A stretch of DNA of 61,593 bases from Thermococcus sp. GTDB taxonomy: Archaea; Methanobacteriota_B; Thermococci; Thermococcales; Thermococcaceae. The notes beneath the pieces are model-generated. The model worked only from the letters and a program-made list of their open reading frames with translations. It did no database searches and was not told where the DNA came from. A program made the translations under genes and the position numbers. The DNA lies in contig NZ_JALSLB010000027.1 in the NCBI RefSeq assembly GCF_026988555.1, forward strand, positions 1 to 61,593. The letters are read 5' to 3'. This document shows positions 8,685-19,586 of the stretch, piece by piece (position 1 is the stretch's first letter; the number at the start of each line of letters is the position of its first letter).

Positions 8685-10058
8685 ATGAGCTATTTTGTGG
8701 GCAGGAGGGAGGAGCTTAAAGCACTAAGAGAAAGAATCTCAAGCGATAATTTTGAGTTAATCGTCATCTACGGTAGGAGGCGTGTTGGAAAGACCCGTCT
8801 CGTCCTCGAAGCCGTGAAAGACGTCCCCCACGTTTACTACCTCGCCGTCGAGGGGGATAACCTGAGGCATTTCCGAGAGACTGCCGGGAGAGTTTTTCAG
8901 GAGGTGAGATACGCCCGGGAAGACTGGGAGGGCCTTCTCCACGCCCTCAGAGGGAAAGTCATCGTTATTGACGAGTTTCCGAACCTGATAAAGGAAGACC
9001 CCACCGTTCTGAGCGTTTTTCAGAGGGCTATTGACACGGACCTTTCGGATTCAAAGACAAAGCTAATTCTTCTTGGCTCTTCAGTGAGCATAATGACTGA
9101 GAAGGTTCTCAGCTACAAGAGCCCGCTCTACGGCAGAAGAACGGGCTCAATGAAGCTCAAGCCTTTGAAATTTTTCCATCTAAGGGAGTTTTTCCCCAAT
9201 GCCGACTGGAAGGAACTCGTAGAGGTCTACGGCATGACCGATGGGATTCCATTCTACATAACTCAGGTTAGGTTGCCCTTCTGGGAATGGCTTGATAGAG
9301 AGCTGAAAAACCCCGTAAGCCTTTTCCGCGATGAGGTTGATTTTCTGCTGAAGTATGAGTTCACGGAGACGAGAACATACCGGAGAATCCTTGAGGCGAT
9401 ATCTCTTGGCAAAACGACACCGAAGGAGATAAGGGACTTCATCGGCATGAGACACTCGGACGTAACACCCTACCTCAGAAACTTAATCGAGACCGGGCTC
9501 GTCGTGAGGGAGGTTCCGATAACTGAAAAGCCGAACTCAAAGAGGGGTCGCTACTACCTGGCCGACAACTTCCTCGCTTTCTGGTTCCGCTTTATCTACC
9601 CGAACCTCTCGGCCATCGAGGAGGGCATCTTTGACGCTGAGGAGGTTAAGAGGGATTACAGCCACTACCTTGGCCCGGTGTTTGAAAAAGTAGCCAAACA
9701 GGTTCTGATCGAGCTGAACAAGACTGGAAGGCTACCCTTCCGTTTCACCAAGATCGGGCAGTGGTGGAGGAAGGGCGAGGAGATTGACTTGGTGGCGCTG
9801 AATGAGCGCGAAAATAAGGCTCTCTTCGTTGAGGTGAAGTGGAAGGAGTTGAGCGAAAGGGAAGCGAGGGGAGTTTTGAGGGGCTTGGAGAGGAAGGCTG
9901 AGTTGGTTGGTCTTGATGGATGGGAGAAGAGCTATGGACTGATTGCTAGGGGAGTGGAGGGCAAGGAGGAGTTGAGAGCAGGGGGCTGGTGGGTTTGGGA
10001 CTTGGAGGATTTCGAAAGGCTTATCTCTTCTGAAATCCAAATTCAGAGGGAGGCATGA
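8685..10058 (+). CDS. Archaeal AAA ATPase with DUF234-type C-terminus
   Basis: The 457-residue protein belongs to the expanded archaeal ATPase family found in many copies in Thermococcales. It begins FVGRREELKAL and has Walker A GRRRVGKTRLV near residue 30 and Walker B VIVIDEFPNLI near residue 100, followed by LILLGSS. A winged-helix region around residues 235-290 contains KTTPKEIRDFIG and SDVTPYLRNLIETGLV. The C-terminal DUF234 nuclease-like domain has EEIDLVALN and LFVEVKWK, a PD-(D/E)XK-like arrangement. The cellular role is unknown; such genes behave as mobile accessory units. It is translationally coupled (ATGA) to the frameshifted gene that follows. Confidence 0.9.
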   Translation: MSYFVGRREELKALRERISSDNFELIVIYGRRRVGKTRLVLEAVKDVPHVYYLAVEGDNLRHFRETAGRVFQEVRYAREDWEGLLHALRGKVIVIDEFPNLIKEDPTVLSVFQRAIDTDLSDSKTKLILLGSSVSIMTEKVLSYKSPLYGRRTGSMKLKPLKFFHLREFFPNADWKELVEVYGMTDGIPFYITQVRLPFWEWLDRELKNPVSLFRDEVDFLLKYEFTETRTYRRILEAISLGKTTPKEIRDFIGMRHSDVTPYLRNLIETGLVVREVPITEKPNSKRGRYYLADNFLAFWFRFIYPNLSAIEEGIFDAEEVKRDYSHYLGPVFEKVAKQVLIELNKTGRLPFRFTKIGQWWRKGEEIDLVALNERENKALFVEVKWKELSEREARGVLRGLERKAELVGLDGWEKSYGLIARGVEGKEELRAGGWWVWDLEDFERLISSEIQIQREA

Positions 10059-10060
10059 CA

Positions 10061-11043
10061 ATGGTGCTCACGCGGAAGAAAACAGGAATAGTAGTGGTGG
10101 AAGAAAAAAAGAGATTCAGAACGGTGAAGAGGAAGGAACAGGTAGATGTATACACGGCACCCACAGGACGTAACAGCACGGTTTTCGCCGAAATTGCCCA
10201 GATCGCCGCAGGATTGCCTGACCTGCACCCAACACACACGCACTGGGCCAGCGATGGAACCAATTTTATATCAGAAAGAGACACACCCACAGAGGTAGGA
10301 TACGATTTTCTGATAGGTCTGTTCACTGGGTTGGCAAGAGATGGCGTCGGCGGCGCACACACAAATCACGTAGAGTTCCGCTTCCACAACATACTCAAGG
10401 AAATCGGTGAAGAAGTTGAGATACCATCTACACGGCCTACAAACTGAGGGGAAAGATCAGAGACAAGGAGAAAATCAGAAAAGCCGTTGAGAATGCCATT
10501 GAGATTTCGGACAAACTTGCGCACAACATATTCGATAACCGAGCAGATCCGTACTGGATCGCTGTTAATCACTACAAAAACTTGTATAATCAACCGCCGC
10601 CAGTCCAGCTGACTGGGATATTTGACGGACTTCTCCGAGTACCGCGGGAGAAGGTGCTTGGAACAATAGGAGATCACATAATCGAACTGAAGAAGGTATT
10701 CCCAAACGTCGTGAAACCAGAGGAAGTATATGGTGATCTATGGTTCGAGTTCCCCAAGAAGAAAGGGATCGATCCAAAAACGCTGGAGCCGATTGAGGCA
10801 AAACCAAAATCCTCTGAGGAGAAGATTTCCACCTTTACCGAGCTTCTTGCCATAGCTAAAGCCCTCAAATACGCGGGATTCTCAAGCGAAGCGATGAAGC
10901 GAGCGGAGATGGACTTAATTAACAGGCTCGACCGGCTTCTCGAAAACCCTGAGGAAAACGCCATCGAGATAGCCCATACGGTTAAGCTCCTCAGGCTCGT
11001 TCAGAAGAAGGAGACTGAGAAGATAGCAGAGTTCGCTAAGTGA
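10061..11043 (+). pseudogene. Frameshifted gene of unknown function next to the ATPase
   Basis: Two frames together encode one protein of about 325 residues. The first runs from ATG 10061 (or 10055, overlapping the ATPase stop) to a TGA at 10445, with the sequence continuing sensibly only up to about 10422. The second is open from about 10420 to 11043 and starts with IYTAYKLRGKIRDKEKIRKA. One missing base near 10422 would restore a single frame. I recognise no family. The N-terminal half contains HPTHTHWASDGTNF and GGAHTNHVEFRFH, with several histidines that could bind metal. The C-terminal half is helical and charged. Programmed frameshifting is possible but no slippery site is seen. Confidence 0.6.
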
Positions 11044-11122
11044 GAGAATGCGGGAAAATTCCTGTTTTAACATTTGAACCCCTGCAAAGGGATTTAAAAA
11101 GAGTTTGCAGTGAGGATGCAGT

Positions 11123-11574
11123 CTATCTAATGACCTCAATCGCGTTAATGCCCTCAAAGTCAGAATCAAAAGTCGCTATCCTCGGAATGCCGTGCTTTAT
11201 GCAGGTCGCGAGGATCGTTGCATCGCTTGGCAGGAGACCGTACATGGCGGCAACTTCTTTTATTATTTCGGCTCTATCTTCATCGGGGAGGATATCAATC
11301 CAGCATCCCCGATGAGACCTAAGACCATGGAAACCGCCGTTTCAATCAGTTTTAAACCATCTGGAGTCTTGACGAATTGCTTTACATCGTAGATGTTAGA
11401 AATTCCGTGTTTCTCTTTGGCGAGCTTCCTAAAAGAGACGTAAACTGCCTCGTTGATTGAAATCGGAGAAATAACCAGCTCGTCTTCTGAAGTCAGCATG
11501 TCCCTCGCTCTTGGAGTTAAGGATGTCATGAAAAGAAAGTTGTAGATGATGTTGGCGTCAATGTATGTCCTCAA
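11123..11574 (-). pseudogene. VapC-type PIN-domain toxin, frameshifted
   Basis: The minus strand encodes a PIN-domain RNase in two frames. The first, from a TTG start at 11574, has YIDANIIYNFLF with the first catalytic Asp and continues to about 11285. The second supplies the missing end, LLPSDATILATCIKHGIPRIATFDSDFEGI, with the last two acidic residues, and stops at 11123. A one-base shift around 11275-11300 separates them, so no complete toxin is made. The intact antitoxin gene overlaps the TTG start by TTGA. VapC enzymes cleave tRNA or rRNA; loss of the toxin with retention of the antitoxin is a common decay path. Confidence 0.75.
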
Positions 11575-11768
11575 AGCCCTTTAGATAGAGCGTAGGTGTC
11601 GAGCTCCTCAACGGAAGCCTTTCCGAGTATTCCCATGTAGCTCTCAACGGGAAGTTTCTTACGTTTTTTCTTTGATTTTAATTCAAGGTAGATTCGAAGG
11701 GCTTCAAGCTCAAGCTCTCTTTCAATGGCCCGTTTGGTCTCCTCACTAACCTTTCCGGGCAGTTTCAC
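11571..11768 (-). CDS. VapB-type antitoxin
   Basis: This 65-residue, highly charged protein has a basic and acidic helical pattern (KRAIERELELEALRIYLELK) and precedes a PIN-domain gene with a 4-base TTGA overlap, the classical VapBC layout. The start is GTG at 11768. Antitoxins of this kind bind and inhibit the cognate PIN RNase and usually repress their own promoter. Because the toxin gene is frameshifted, this protein may now act only as an orphan antitoxin. Family assignment rests mainly on context, size and charge. Confidence 0.65.
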   Translation of the reverse strand: MKLPGKVSEETKRAIERELELEALRIYLELKSKKKRKKLPVESYMGILGKASVEELDTYALSKGL

Positions 11769-11828
11769 GCGAAGGTTGCCCCTTCCATACCCCCACCGCT
11801 CTTAGTTTGGGGTTCATTGGATATAACC

Positions 11829-12905
<1,077 letters not shown>

Positions 12906-13012
12906 TTAGAAATTCTACCAAGTTTTTTGTAAAATTGACAATAAAGAAAAAAAAATCTTAAATAGTATTGTATTCCTAACTTTACTGAAATAACTCTATA
13001 GGAGGGATAGAT

Positions 13013-13512
13013 ATGATAAGGAAAAAATTAGCCAGTATTCTTATGGTATTAAGTTCCGTGGTATTAGCAACAACAATAGAGCTGCAGGGATAATTATTCC
13101 AGGTACGTACCATAACTACTCAGAGGTTACTGCATACGCAACTGACATTGTTGGATGGCACATGGCGTGGGTGACGTCCAAGTGGACATTCGCAACCTCA
13201 TCCAATGGGCAGTTCCTCCTAGACAGGAACACATTCATCGAAACAACTACTGGAGGCCACTTAGGAGACTATGGAAGCTGGGATTATACTCAGGCAATCC
13301 CAAGTTCCAACGAATTGGAGTTCTGGGGAGTATTCACGCTTCATGGGTTGCCAGGAAACGATCTACAGGGAGTTCTGTATAATAGAGTCCGCTTTAACGG
13401 GAAGACTCCAGATGGTATGAACTATAAATACGAGGTATATTATGGGGTTAATGGCATAGCTAGCCAAACTGAAACACTTCCTGTGGAATTCGCCATAGAG
13501 ATTGATGCATGA
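13013..13512 (+). pseudogene. Secreted protein of unknown function, frameshifted after the signal peptide
   Basis: A GGAGGG site at 13001 precedes ATG 13013, which encodes a clear signal peptide: MIRKKLASILMVLSSVVLA. That frame ends at a TAA near 13091. The adjacent frame is open through to a TGA at 13512 and encodes about 145 residues starting NNRAAGIIIPGTYHNY. They are rich in Gly, Tyr, Trp and Thr and probably form a beta-sheet protein. A one-base shift around 13070-13085 would join the two. I recognise no family. A TATA box (CTTAAATAG near 12960) precedes it. The region is A+T-richer than its neighbours, suggesting acquisition by transfer. It precedes a surface-protein gene and an ABC transporter on the same strand. 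Confidence 0.55.
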
Positions 13513-13583
13513 TAGTTCTTGCAAATACAAATAGCATAATTTTTTATTTATTTAGCCTTGTATACCAGTAGGAGGAACAAACA

Positions 13584-14377
13584 ATGACAAAAAAAAGTAC
13601 ATACCGGATAATCGCTATTACTCTTATAAGTTTTGGCCTTTTAGTCAATTTTGGGCCGGTCATGTCGTATTATGCTAACACATATATTCATGTCCCTCAC
13701 AAAGGCAACATTGTCAATGGTAGCACACTCTCGTTCTATGCATTTGTGGGGTCTTTCTACGACAACAAGAGAAGAGCCACGAAGAGTTTAATCTCGGGTT
13801 AATCCTTAACGTTACCAGTTTGGGGGGTGATAGATATAAAATTAAATACACAATCTATAAACTCCTGGGGGAAAAAGGTGGACTCAACCCTGAACTTCTA
13901 CCCAAGTTCCCGTTTTATTCAACTGGAGGTATCTCAAAGGTCGTTGATGGTCAAAAGACTTTTACCTCTCAGGATGATTTGATTAAACTTCTTTTGCCTT
14001 CAAAACCCTCAAATGGATGTTTTTTGAACAACACCCACACATTTCCAAATAAATTCTACGGGTTCCCCAGAGTGTTGTATTGTGGACATAATAGCACCAT
14101 AGGTGAGTATACCAGGTTTCAAAATGGCGGGATACTCCTGTTACAGGTCCTCACTTCAAATATTACCTCAATACGTCCGCTATTGTCCCTTACAAACGCC
14201 CCTGTTAATGAAACGGATGGGGTGATGATGGGTCTTTTTCTTGGTGGTGGCAACACGGTACCCCCTCAGGACTGGGCCGGCTGGTTGAGGTACGGCTTCG
14301 GGACATCTTTTCCATTGAATGTAGGTTTTGTAATTCTCGGAATGCTTTTGCTAATAATAGCATCGAGGAGGACCTAA
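13584..14377 (+). pseudogene. Surface-anchored protein of unknown function, frameshifted
   Basis: The gene starts at ATG 13584 after a GGAGG site and encodes an N-terminal membrane segment (YRIIAITLISFGLLVNFGPV). The frame breaks near 13770, where it runs into KRRATKSLISG and a stop. The second frame resumes as QQEKSHEEFNLGLILNVTSLGG and continues to a C-terminal membrane anchor, FPLNVGFVILGMLLLIIASR, with a stop at 14377. The extracellular part would be about 210 residues with several N-glycosylation sequons (NVT, NST, NIT) and two cysteines. This resembles archaeal surface proteins anchored at both ends. The ABC gene follows directly, so a transporter-associated role is possible but unproven. 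Confidence 0.55.
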
Positions 14378-14378
14378 C

Positions 14379-15215
14379 TTGATAATTGAAATTGAAATTG
14401 AAACAGATGGGCTGGGCTTCAGCTACGACTCAAGAACCCCCGCCCTAGAGGATGTTACCTTTGAAGTCACGGCCAGGAGAATCGGCATCGTCGGTCAGAA
14501 CGGGAGTGGAAAAACGACCCTCCTCTCGATCTTTATGGGGTTCTTAAAACCGGACAAAGGAGAGGTCATGATCAACGGACTCGTGCCCTTTAAAGAGAGG
14601 GACAAGTTGCTGAAAATGTTTGCCCCAGCCTTTGAAAAGGGCCACCTTCCCTACGGCATGAAGGTGCGGGAGCTCGTAACACTAATCGGTGAGATAGTGG
14701 GGGACGAGAAGGATGTTGAGGATTTGGCTGGAGAACTCGGTCTTCTAAGTTTTAAGGACAAAAAGGTTTACGAGCTTTCCTCTGGCCAGGGGCAACTCCT
14801 TTGGATTTTCAATGCCCTCGCAGACAGAAACAGGGTACCTGTACTGGATGAACCTTTTGTTCATCTCGATATACACGCTTACAAGCGAGTTGCCAGGGTT
14901 CTAAAGGAACGCTTTGACAGTTACATACTTACGTCCCATATACCTGAGGACGTTGAGCTCTTGACCGAGTCGGTAATCGTACTTGAGGATGGCAGGGTCT
15001 GGTGGCATGGCAGCCTGCCGGAAGTTGAATCAACGTACGAGGTCTTTGTTCCTGCGGGTGCAAAAGTTGGGCTTCCAAAGGTTCTGGCGGATTTCGGCAA
15101 CGTCGTTGTCTGCGAATGTCCCGAAGAGCTCCTTGAATCTTTGATGAGGGATGGTTCTATACTGGGCTACAAACGTGCGGGGGTGCGTTTGCTCTATGCT
15201 AAGATACGTAGTTAG
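14379..15215 (+). CDS. ABC transporter ATP-binding subunit
   Basis: The 278-residue ATPase has Walker A GIVGQNGSGKTTLL, signature motif ELSSGQGQLL, Walker B RVPVLDEPFVHLD and the switch histidine in ILTSHIPED. This makes it a complete nucleotide-binding domain of the drug or peptide export (ABC-2) class. The C-terminal 60 residues form an extra domain (VFVPAGAKVGLPKVLADFG) seen in similar exporters. The start is TTG 14379, with GGAGG upstream and the previous stop immediately before it. The N-terminus contains a short tandem repeat (IEIEIET) encoded by repeated ATTGAA units. The permease gene overlaps its 3' end. Confidence 0.85.
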   Translation: MIIEIEIETDGLGFSYDSRTPALEDVTFEVTARRIGIVGQNGSGKTTLLSIFMGFLKPDKGEVMINGLVPFKERDKLLKMFAPAFEKGHLPYGMKVRELVTLIGEIVGDEKDVEDLAGELGLLSFKDKKVYELSSGQGQLLWIFNALADRNRVPVLDEPFVHLDIHAYKRVARVLKERFDSYILTSHIPEDVELLTESVIVLEDGRVWWHGSLPEVESTYEVFVPAGAKVGLPKVLADFGNVVVCECPEELLESLMRDGSILGYKRAGVRLLYAKIRS

Positions 15216-15888
15216 GATGTACCTCAAGGAGATATTTACAGGCTCCACGTACTGGATAATTCTTGGAGTCCTTCTATGGTCGGAGTACTTTGCGGCCAGC
15301 CAATTTAAAGGAGAACTGGCTCTCGTTGAAATGCTACAGTTCATTGCGATTCCAGTTTACATCTTCCTCGTTTCGACGGTGTTCTTCACCGAGGACAAGG
15401 TTCTGACTTTTGAGCTCGTCATGTTCCGGGACTGGTCTACAGTGGCCGTTGGGAGGTTGCTGTCCCTCTTCCTCTCCCTCACGCCCTTCACAGTAGCCAC
15501 CGTTCTCATAGTGGGGCACTACCATGCGGGCACTTTCATGGTCCCTATCTCCGTCGCTGTCCTCCTTTACAGCACAACGATAATCCTCTCAACCGTCATA
15601 GGGGGCGGCAGCAAGCTCTACGTCCTCTCGATGGGACTGCTCTTTATGCTCCCGTTCTCGTCGCTGGTTTTGATACAGAATCAGGCAAGCCTTGGAAACC
15701 CAGTACATGGCGCCATGGGGTACCTCACTTATCTTTTCGCCCCGGTTTACGGTTCCTACGCCGTTTCCTCAAGAATCCTGCTGGTTGATTCAAACCTGGC
15801 CAACTGGATTGTTTTTGGTCTCTCGGTGTTTCTGGGGATAGGCTATCCTTTCATCTTTAAAAGAAGAGAGGTGCATCCAGGTAATTAG
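15196..15888 (+). CDS. ABC-2 type permease subunit
   Basis: The 230-residue product is strongly hydrophobic with about six membrane spans (WIILGVLLWSEYF, FIAIPVYIFLVSTVFF, LLSLFLSLTPFTVATVLIV, ISVAVLLYSTTIIL, LLFMLPFSSLVLI and WIVFGLSVFLGIGYPF). Its start at ATG 15196 lies inside the end of the ATPase gene, so the two are translationally coupled and form one transporter. The pair probably exports or immunises against a substrate linked to the upstream exported proteins; there is no direct evidence for the substrate. The ATG at 15151 is an alternative but would extend further into the ATPase gene. Confidence 0.75.
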   Translation: MLRYVVRMYLKEIFTGSTYWIILGVLLWSEYFAASQFKGELALVEMLQFIAIPVYIFLVSTVFFTEDKVLTFELVMFRDWSTVAVGRLLSLFLSLTPFTVATVLIVGHYHAGTFMVPISVAVLLYSTTIILSTVIGGGSKLYVLSMGLLFMLPFSSLVLIQNQASLGNPVHGAMGYLTYLFAPVYGSYAVSSRILLVDSNLANWIVFGLSVFLGIGYPFIFKRREVHPGN

Positions 15889-15889
15889 T

Positions 15890-16038
15890 AACCTCCGATC
15901 AAAACCAACCTATCAGTAGGTGGTAACTTAAACCCAGGAGATTACGCGGAGGTTTTGGGTGAACCAACCTTTGTCCCCTTTTCCTGCACCTCCCAAGAAG
16001 TTCCGAGGTTTCCATGAGACGTCGCCGGGACAAAGGTT
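15890..16038. repeat. Inverted and direct repeats upstream of the SDR gene
   Basis: This gene-free stretch holds a perfect 12-bp inverted repeat, AACCTTTGTCCC at 15966-15977 and GGGACAAAGGTT at 16027-16038. An 8-bp pair AACCTCCG/CGGAGGTT lies at 15890-15897 and 15947-15954, and a direct repeat ACCAACCT at 15903 and 15963. The right arm of the long repeat merges with a TATA-like GGTTATTAG (16035-16043) about 25 nt before the SDR start. The arrangement fits paired operator sites or a small decayed element. Confidence 0.45.
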
Positions 16039-16064
16039 ATTAGCCACTCCTCGAAGTGAGTATC

Positions 16065-16868
16065 ATGATCAAGATCAACCTCAGGAAAATGGGCGTAGTT
16101 GTTACGGCCTCATCCCGGGGCATAGGCTTCAACGTTGCAAGGGAACTGCTGAGGAGAAACGCAAGGGTTGTGATAAGCTCCAGGAGTGAGGAAAACCTAA
16201 AGAAGGCGCTGGATGAGCTTTTGAGCTACGGTGAAGTGTACGGGGTTAAGGCGAACCTCCACAGCCAGCGAGACCTCGAGAATCTTGTAAAAGAAAGCTG
16301 GGAACTTCTTGGAGAAATTGATGCCCTCGTCTGGAACGCTGGAAACGTCCGCTGTGAGCCGTGCCTCCTCCACGAGACGAGCTATACAGACTGGATCGAA
16401 GCTTCCGCTCTCCACACAGTCGCTCCGGGCTATCTAACAACCCTTTTGGTCCGGGCTTGGCTTGAAAGGAATATGAGGGGAACACTGATTTACCTCAACT
16501 CCGTCTCAATAAAGGAACCCATGCCCCCCCTTGTTCTGGCCGATGTTACGAGGGCTGGACTCGTTCAGCTGGCGAAGAGCGTTTCCAGGACCTACGGGGA
16601 GGATGGAGTAAGGGCATACAGCATCCTGCTCGGCAGCTTCGACACGCCCGGTGCGAGGGAGAACCTTAAAGCCGTCGCCGAGTCGAGGGGAGAACCCTTT
16701 GAGGAGACCTGGGAACGGGAGGTTTTGAACAGAACGCCCCTCCACAGGACTGGAAAATGGAGAGAACTCGGTTCGCTGGTGGCTTTTCTCCTCAGCAAAG
16801 AAGCCGAGTACATGCTCGGCTCGACCGTTGTCATAGACGGCGCGATGACCAGAGGCGTCTTCATCTGA
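16065..16868 (+). CDS. Atypical short-chain dehydrogenase/reductase
   Basis: The 267-residue product has the Rossmann dinucleotide motif VTASSRGIGFNVA and the WNAGN motif near residue 89. It also has the LNSVS strand-serine region, and SILLGSF followed by VVIDGAMTRG at the C-terminus. In place of the catalytic YxxxK it reads ADVTRAGL, so both the tyrosine and the lysine are changed (Lys to Arg). This pattern is known from a subset of SDR proteins whose chemistry is unclear; it may bind NAD(P) without classical catalysis. The start at ATG 16065 fits the TATA box at 16035-16043; a GTG at 16056 is possible. Confidence 0.75.
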   Translation: MIKINLRKMGVVVTASSRGIGFNVARELLRRNARVVISSRSEENLKKALDELLSYGEVYGVKANLHSQRDLENLVKESWELLGEIDALVWNAGNVRCEPCLLHETSYTDWIEASALHTVAPGYLTTLLVRAWLERNMRGTLIYLNSVSIKEPMPPLVLADVTRAGLVQLAKSVSRTYGEDGVRAYSILLGSFDTPGARENLKAVAESRGEPFEETWEREVLNRTPLHRTGKWRELGSLVAFLLSKEAEYMLGSTVVIDGAMTRGVFI

Positions 16869-16904
16869 GCATCAGGAAACACACCCAAAAAGAAGAGAGA
16901 AAGT

Positions 16905-17780
16905 TCAGAAGTATATGCCCATCTCCTCCGCTATTTTCCTGAGCCTTTCTATCCTAGCTTCAGTGGGGGGATGTGTGGAGAAGAGGGTTGCCAGTCCAAG
17001 CCCCCTGAAGGGATTGATGATGAACATGTGAGCCGTTGCCGGGTTTCCGTTCTTCAAAGGCCGATAGCGGACAGCAGTATCTATCTTCATCAGCGCGCTC
17101 GCGAGTGCCTGGGGTTTTCCGCTTATTCTCGCGCCCCCCTCATCCGCGAGGAACTCCCTTGAGCGACTTATGGCCGCTTGGATGAGCATGGCAGCGATAG
17201 GGGCCAGAACCGCCACCAGGATAGCAGCGAGTACATTTTCACCGTCGTCCCTGTCACCTCCAAAACCACCAAATATGGCTATCCATCGCGCCCAGTAAGC
17301 GAGCTGGATTATAGCACCGGCCATGGCGGCGGCTAGGGTTCCTATAAGCATATCCCTGTTCTTTACGTGTGTGAGTTCGTGACCGAGCACCCCCTCCAGC
17401 TCATCGCGGTCAAGTATCTTAAGGAGCCCCTGCGTAACGGCCACCACAGCATGCTCCGGGTCCCTACCCGTTGCAAAGGCGTTGGGTGTTTCGGTTGGGA
17501 TTATCGCAACCCTCGGCGTTGGAAGACCGGCCCTCTCGGCTAGACCTCTTACGATGGAGTAGAGCTCAGGTGCCTCGTACTCGTCAACGACCCTCGCCCT
17601 GTACCAGCCCAGGACTATTCTGTCGCTGTACCAGTACGTTATGAAGTTGAAGAACATCGAGAAGACGAACATTATCAACGCCAGATTTGGCCCGCCGAAG
17701 ATGTAACCTATCCCCATCAACAACCCCGTGAGGATTGCCATCAGCAGACCAGTTCTGAGCCACATCGCAAGCCCCATCAT
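16905..17780 (-). CDS. htpX: HtpX-like membrane zinc metalloprotease (M48)
   Basis: The 291-residue protein has two N-terminal membrane spans ([17 protein letters not shown] and [16 protein letters not shown]), the zinc motif [10 protein letters not shown] near residue 133, two further hydrophobic segments, and the third-ligand region [15 protein letters not shown]. This is the HtpX layout: a membrane protease with its active site in the cytoplasm that removes damaged membrane proteins. The start was set at the ATG pair 17775-17780 because GGAGGTGAG directly precedes it; an ATG at 17816 lacks such a site. It lies next to the thermosome gene, so both are on the protein-quality-control side, each with its own promoter region. 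Confidence 0.9.
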   Translation of the reverse strand: MMGLAMWLRTGLLMAILTGLLMGIGYIFGGPNLALIMFVFSMFFNFITYWYSDRIVLGWYRARVVDEYEAPELYSIVRGLAERAGLPTPRVAIIPTETPNAFATGRDPEHAVVAVTQGLLKILDRDELEGVLGHELTHVKNRDMLIGTLAAAMAGAIIQLAYWARWIAIFGGFGGDRDDGENVLAAILVAVLAPIAAMLIQAAISRSREFLADEGGARISGKPQALASALMKIDTAVRYRPLKNGNPATAHMFIINPFRGLGLATLFSTHPPTEARIERLRKIAEEMGIYF

Positions 17781-17893
17781 CTCACCTCCAGCAACTCTAT
17801 CTCTCCAAGACGGCACATCACCCTCAAAAGAACGTTTGGATTTTCACAATAAAAGGTTTTGGAACATAAAAAAGGGCAGAAAAATTGGGGACA

Positions 17894-19552
17894 TCACATG
17901 CCCATTCCAGGCATTCCCCCCATGCCACCCATACCAGCGGGCATTTCCCCGCCCTGACCGCCTTCTGACTTGCTCGCCTTCGCGGCGATGACGTCGTCGA
18001 TTCTGAGGATCATTATTGCGGCCTCGCTGGCGCTCTTGATGGCCTGCTTGGTGACCCTGACTGGTGCTATAACACCGCGCTCCATCATATCAGCCGGCTC
18101 GCCTGCGAAGACGTCGATGCCGATGCCCCTGCCCTTGTTCTTGTGTTCACTGATGACCTTCACGAGGACGTCAACGGTGTCAAGGCCGGCGTTCTCTGCG
18201 AGGGTCCTGGGGATTATCTTCAATGCTTCGGCGAAGTTCTCAATAGCAAGCGCCTCCTTGCCGCCAACCTCCTTTGCATACTCGTCAAGCCTGATGGCGA
18301 GCTCAATCTCCGGAGCACCACCCGCCGGAAGGACTGCGCCGTCCTCCATGACGTCTTTGACGACTTTGAGTGCGTCTTCCAGAGCTCTCTCGACTTCGTC
18401 GACGACGTGCTCGGTGCCGCCCCTGATGAGTATGGTGACGGCCTTCGGGTTCTTGCAACCCTCAACAAAGATCATGTTCTCCCCAGCAACCTTCCTCTCC
18501 TCAACGAGTTCAGCCTCTCCAAGGTCCTCCGGGGTTAGGTCACGAATGTTGGTGACGATCTTGGCGCCGGTGGCTTTAGCAAGCTTCTCCATGTCACTCT
18601 TCTTGACGCGCCTAACGGCCAGGATCCCAGCCTTAGCGAGGTAGTGCTGGGCAAGATCATCAATACCCTTCTGAACGAAGACGACGTTGGCGCCGACCTC
18701 CTTGATCTTCTCGACCATCTCGCGGAGCATCTTCTCCTCCTGTTCTATAAAGGAGTAGAGCTGGTCCGGGGCTGTTATGTTGATCTTCGCGTCCGTTTCG
18801 GTCTTCTTAACCTCGAGGGCCTCGTTGATGAGGGCGATCTTGGCGTTCTCAACTCTACTGGGCATCCTCGGGTGGACGCGCTCCTTGTCGATGATTATAC
18901 CACGAACAAGCTCACTCTCCTCAGCACTCTCCCCTGCCTTCTTCTCGATTTTAACGTTGTCGAGGTCAACCTTGTAGCCATCTCCCGTCTTCTCGGCGAC
19001 CTGCCTGACGGCCTCGACTGCGAGCTTTGCGAATATCCCTTTGTGGGTCTCTGCGTTCTTACCGGTTATCGAGGTGGCGGCGATCTTCGTGAGGGTCTCC
19101 TCATCTGTTGGGTCCACTTTCACGGCGATCTCGTCGAGTATTTCTTGGGCTTTTTCGGCGGCCATGGTGTAGCCTTTAACTATGATGCTTGGGTGAATGT
19201 TCTGGTCTAAGAGCTCCTCAGCCTTCCTGAGGAGTTCACCGGCAATAACGACGGCAGTAGTAGTACCATCACCAGCCTCCTTATCCTGAGTCTTAGCAAC
19301 CTCAACCATCATCTTAGCAGCTGGATGCTGGAGGTCGATTCTGTCAAGAATCGTGGCTCCATCATTTGTGACAACGACATCACCGAGGCTGTCGACGAGC
19401 ATTTTATCCATTCCCTTCGGGCCGAGCGTTGTTCTAACCGTCTCGGCTATAATCCTTGCAGCTAAGATGTTTAACCTCTGGGCGTCCCTTCCGACGTATC
19501 TCTGGGTCCCTTCCGGCAGAATAACAACAGGCTGTCCACTAAGCTGTGCCAT
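17894..19552 (-). CDS. Thermosome (group II chaperonin) subunit
   Basis: The 552-residue protein folds other proteins in an ATP-driven double ring. Motifs include [12 protein letters not shown], the ATP-binding NDGATIL, and GDGTTTAVV near residue 95. The C-terminus is the repeat-like tail [19 protein letters not shown], which projects into the cavity. The start at ATG 19552 has an AGGAGG site. In Thermococcus the two thermosome paralogues respond differently to heat or cold; the GGM-rich tail is found in the heat-induced beta-type subunit, so that assignment is likely but not proved here. Confidence 0.96.
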   Translation of the reverse strand: MAQLSGQPVVILPEGTQRYVGRDAQRLNILAARIIAETVRTTLGPKGMDKMLVDSLGDVVVTNDGATILDRIDLQHPAAKMMVEVAKTQDKEAGDGTTTAVVIAGELLRKAEELLDQNIHPSIIVKGYTMAAEKAQEILDEIAVKVDPTDEETLTKIAATSITGKNAETHKGIFAKLAVEAVRQVAEKTGDGYKVDLDNVKIEKKAGESAEESELVRGIIIDKERVHPRMPSRVENAKIALINEALEVKKTETDAKINITAPDQLYSFIEQEEKMLREMVEKIKEVGANVVFVQKGIDDLAQHYLAKAGILAVRRVKKSDMEKLAKATGAKIVTNIRDLTPEDLGEAELVEERKVAGENMIFVEGCKNPKAVTILIRGGTEHVVDEVERALEDALKVVKDVMEDGAVLPAGGAPEIELAIRLDEYAKEVGGKEALAIENFAEALKIIPRTLAENAGLDTVDVLVKVISEHKNKGRGIGIDVFAGEPADMMERGVIAPVRVTKQAIKSASEAAIMILRIDDVIAAKASKSEGGQGGEMPAGMGGMGGMPGMGM

Positions 19553-19586
19553 TTGACATTCCTCCTATTCAGTTGCTTTTTGCAGA

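Noticed and set aside
11083-11113. CTGCAAA/TTTGCAG inverted repeat after the unknown gene
   Set aside because: A 7-bp pair with a 17-base AT-rich loop next to converging gene ends is too short to call an operator or a specific terminator.
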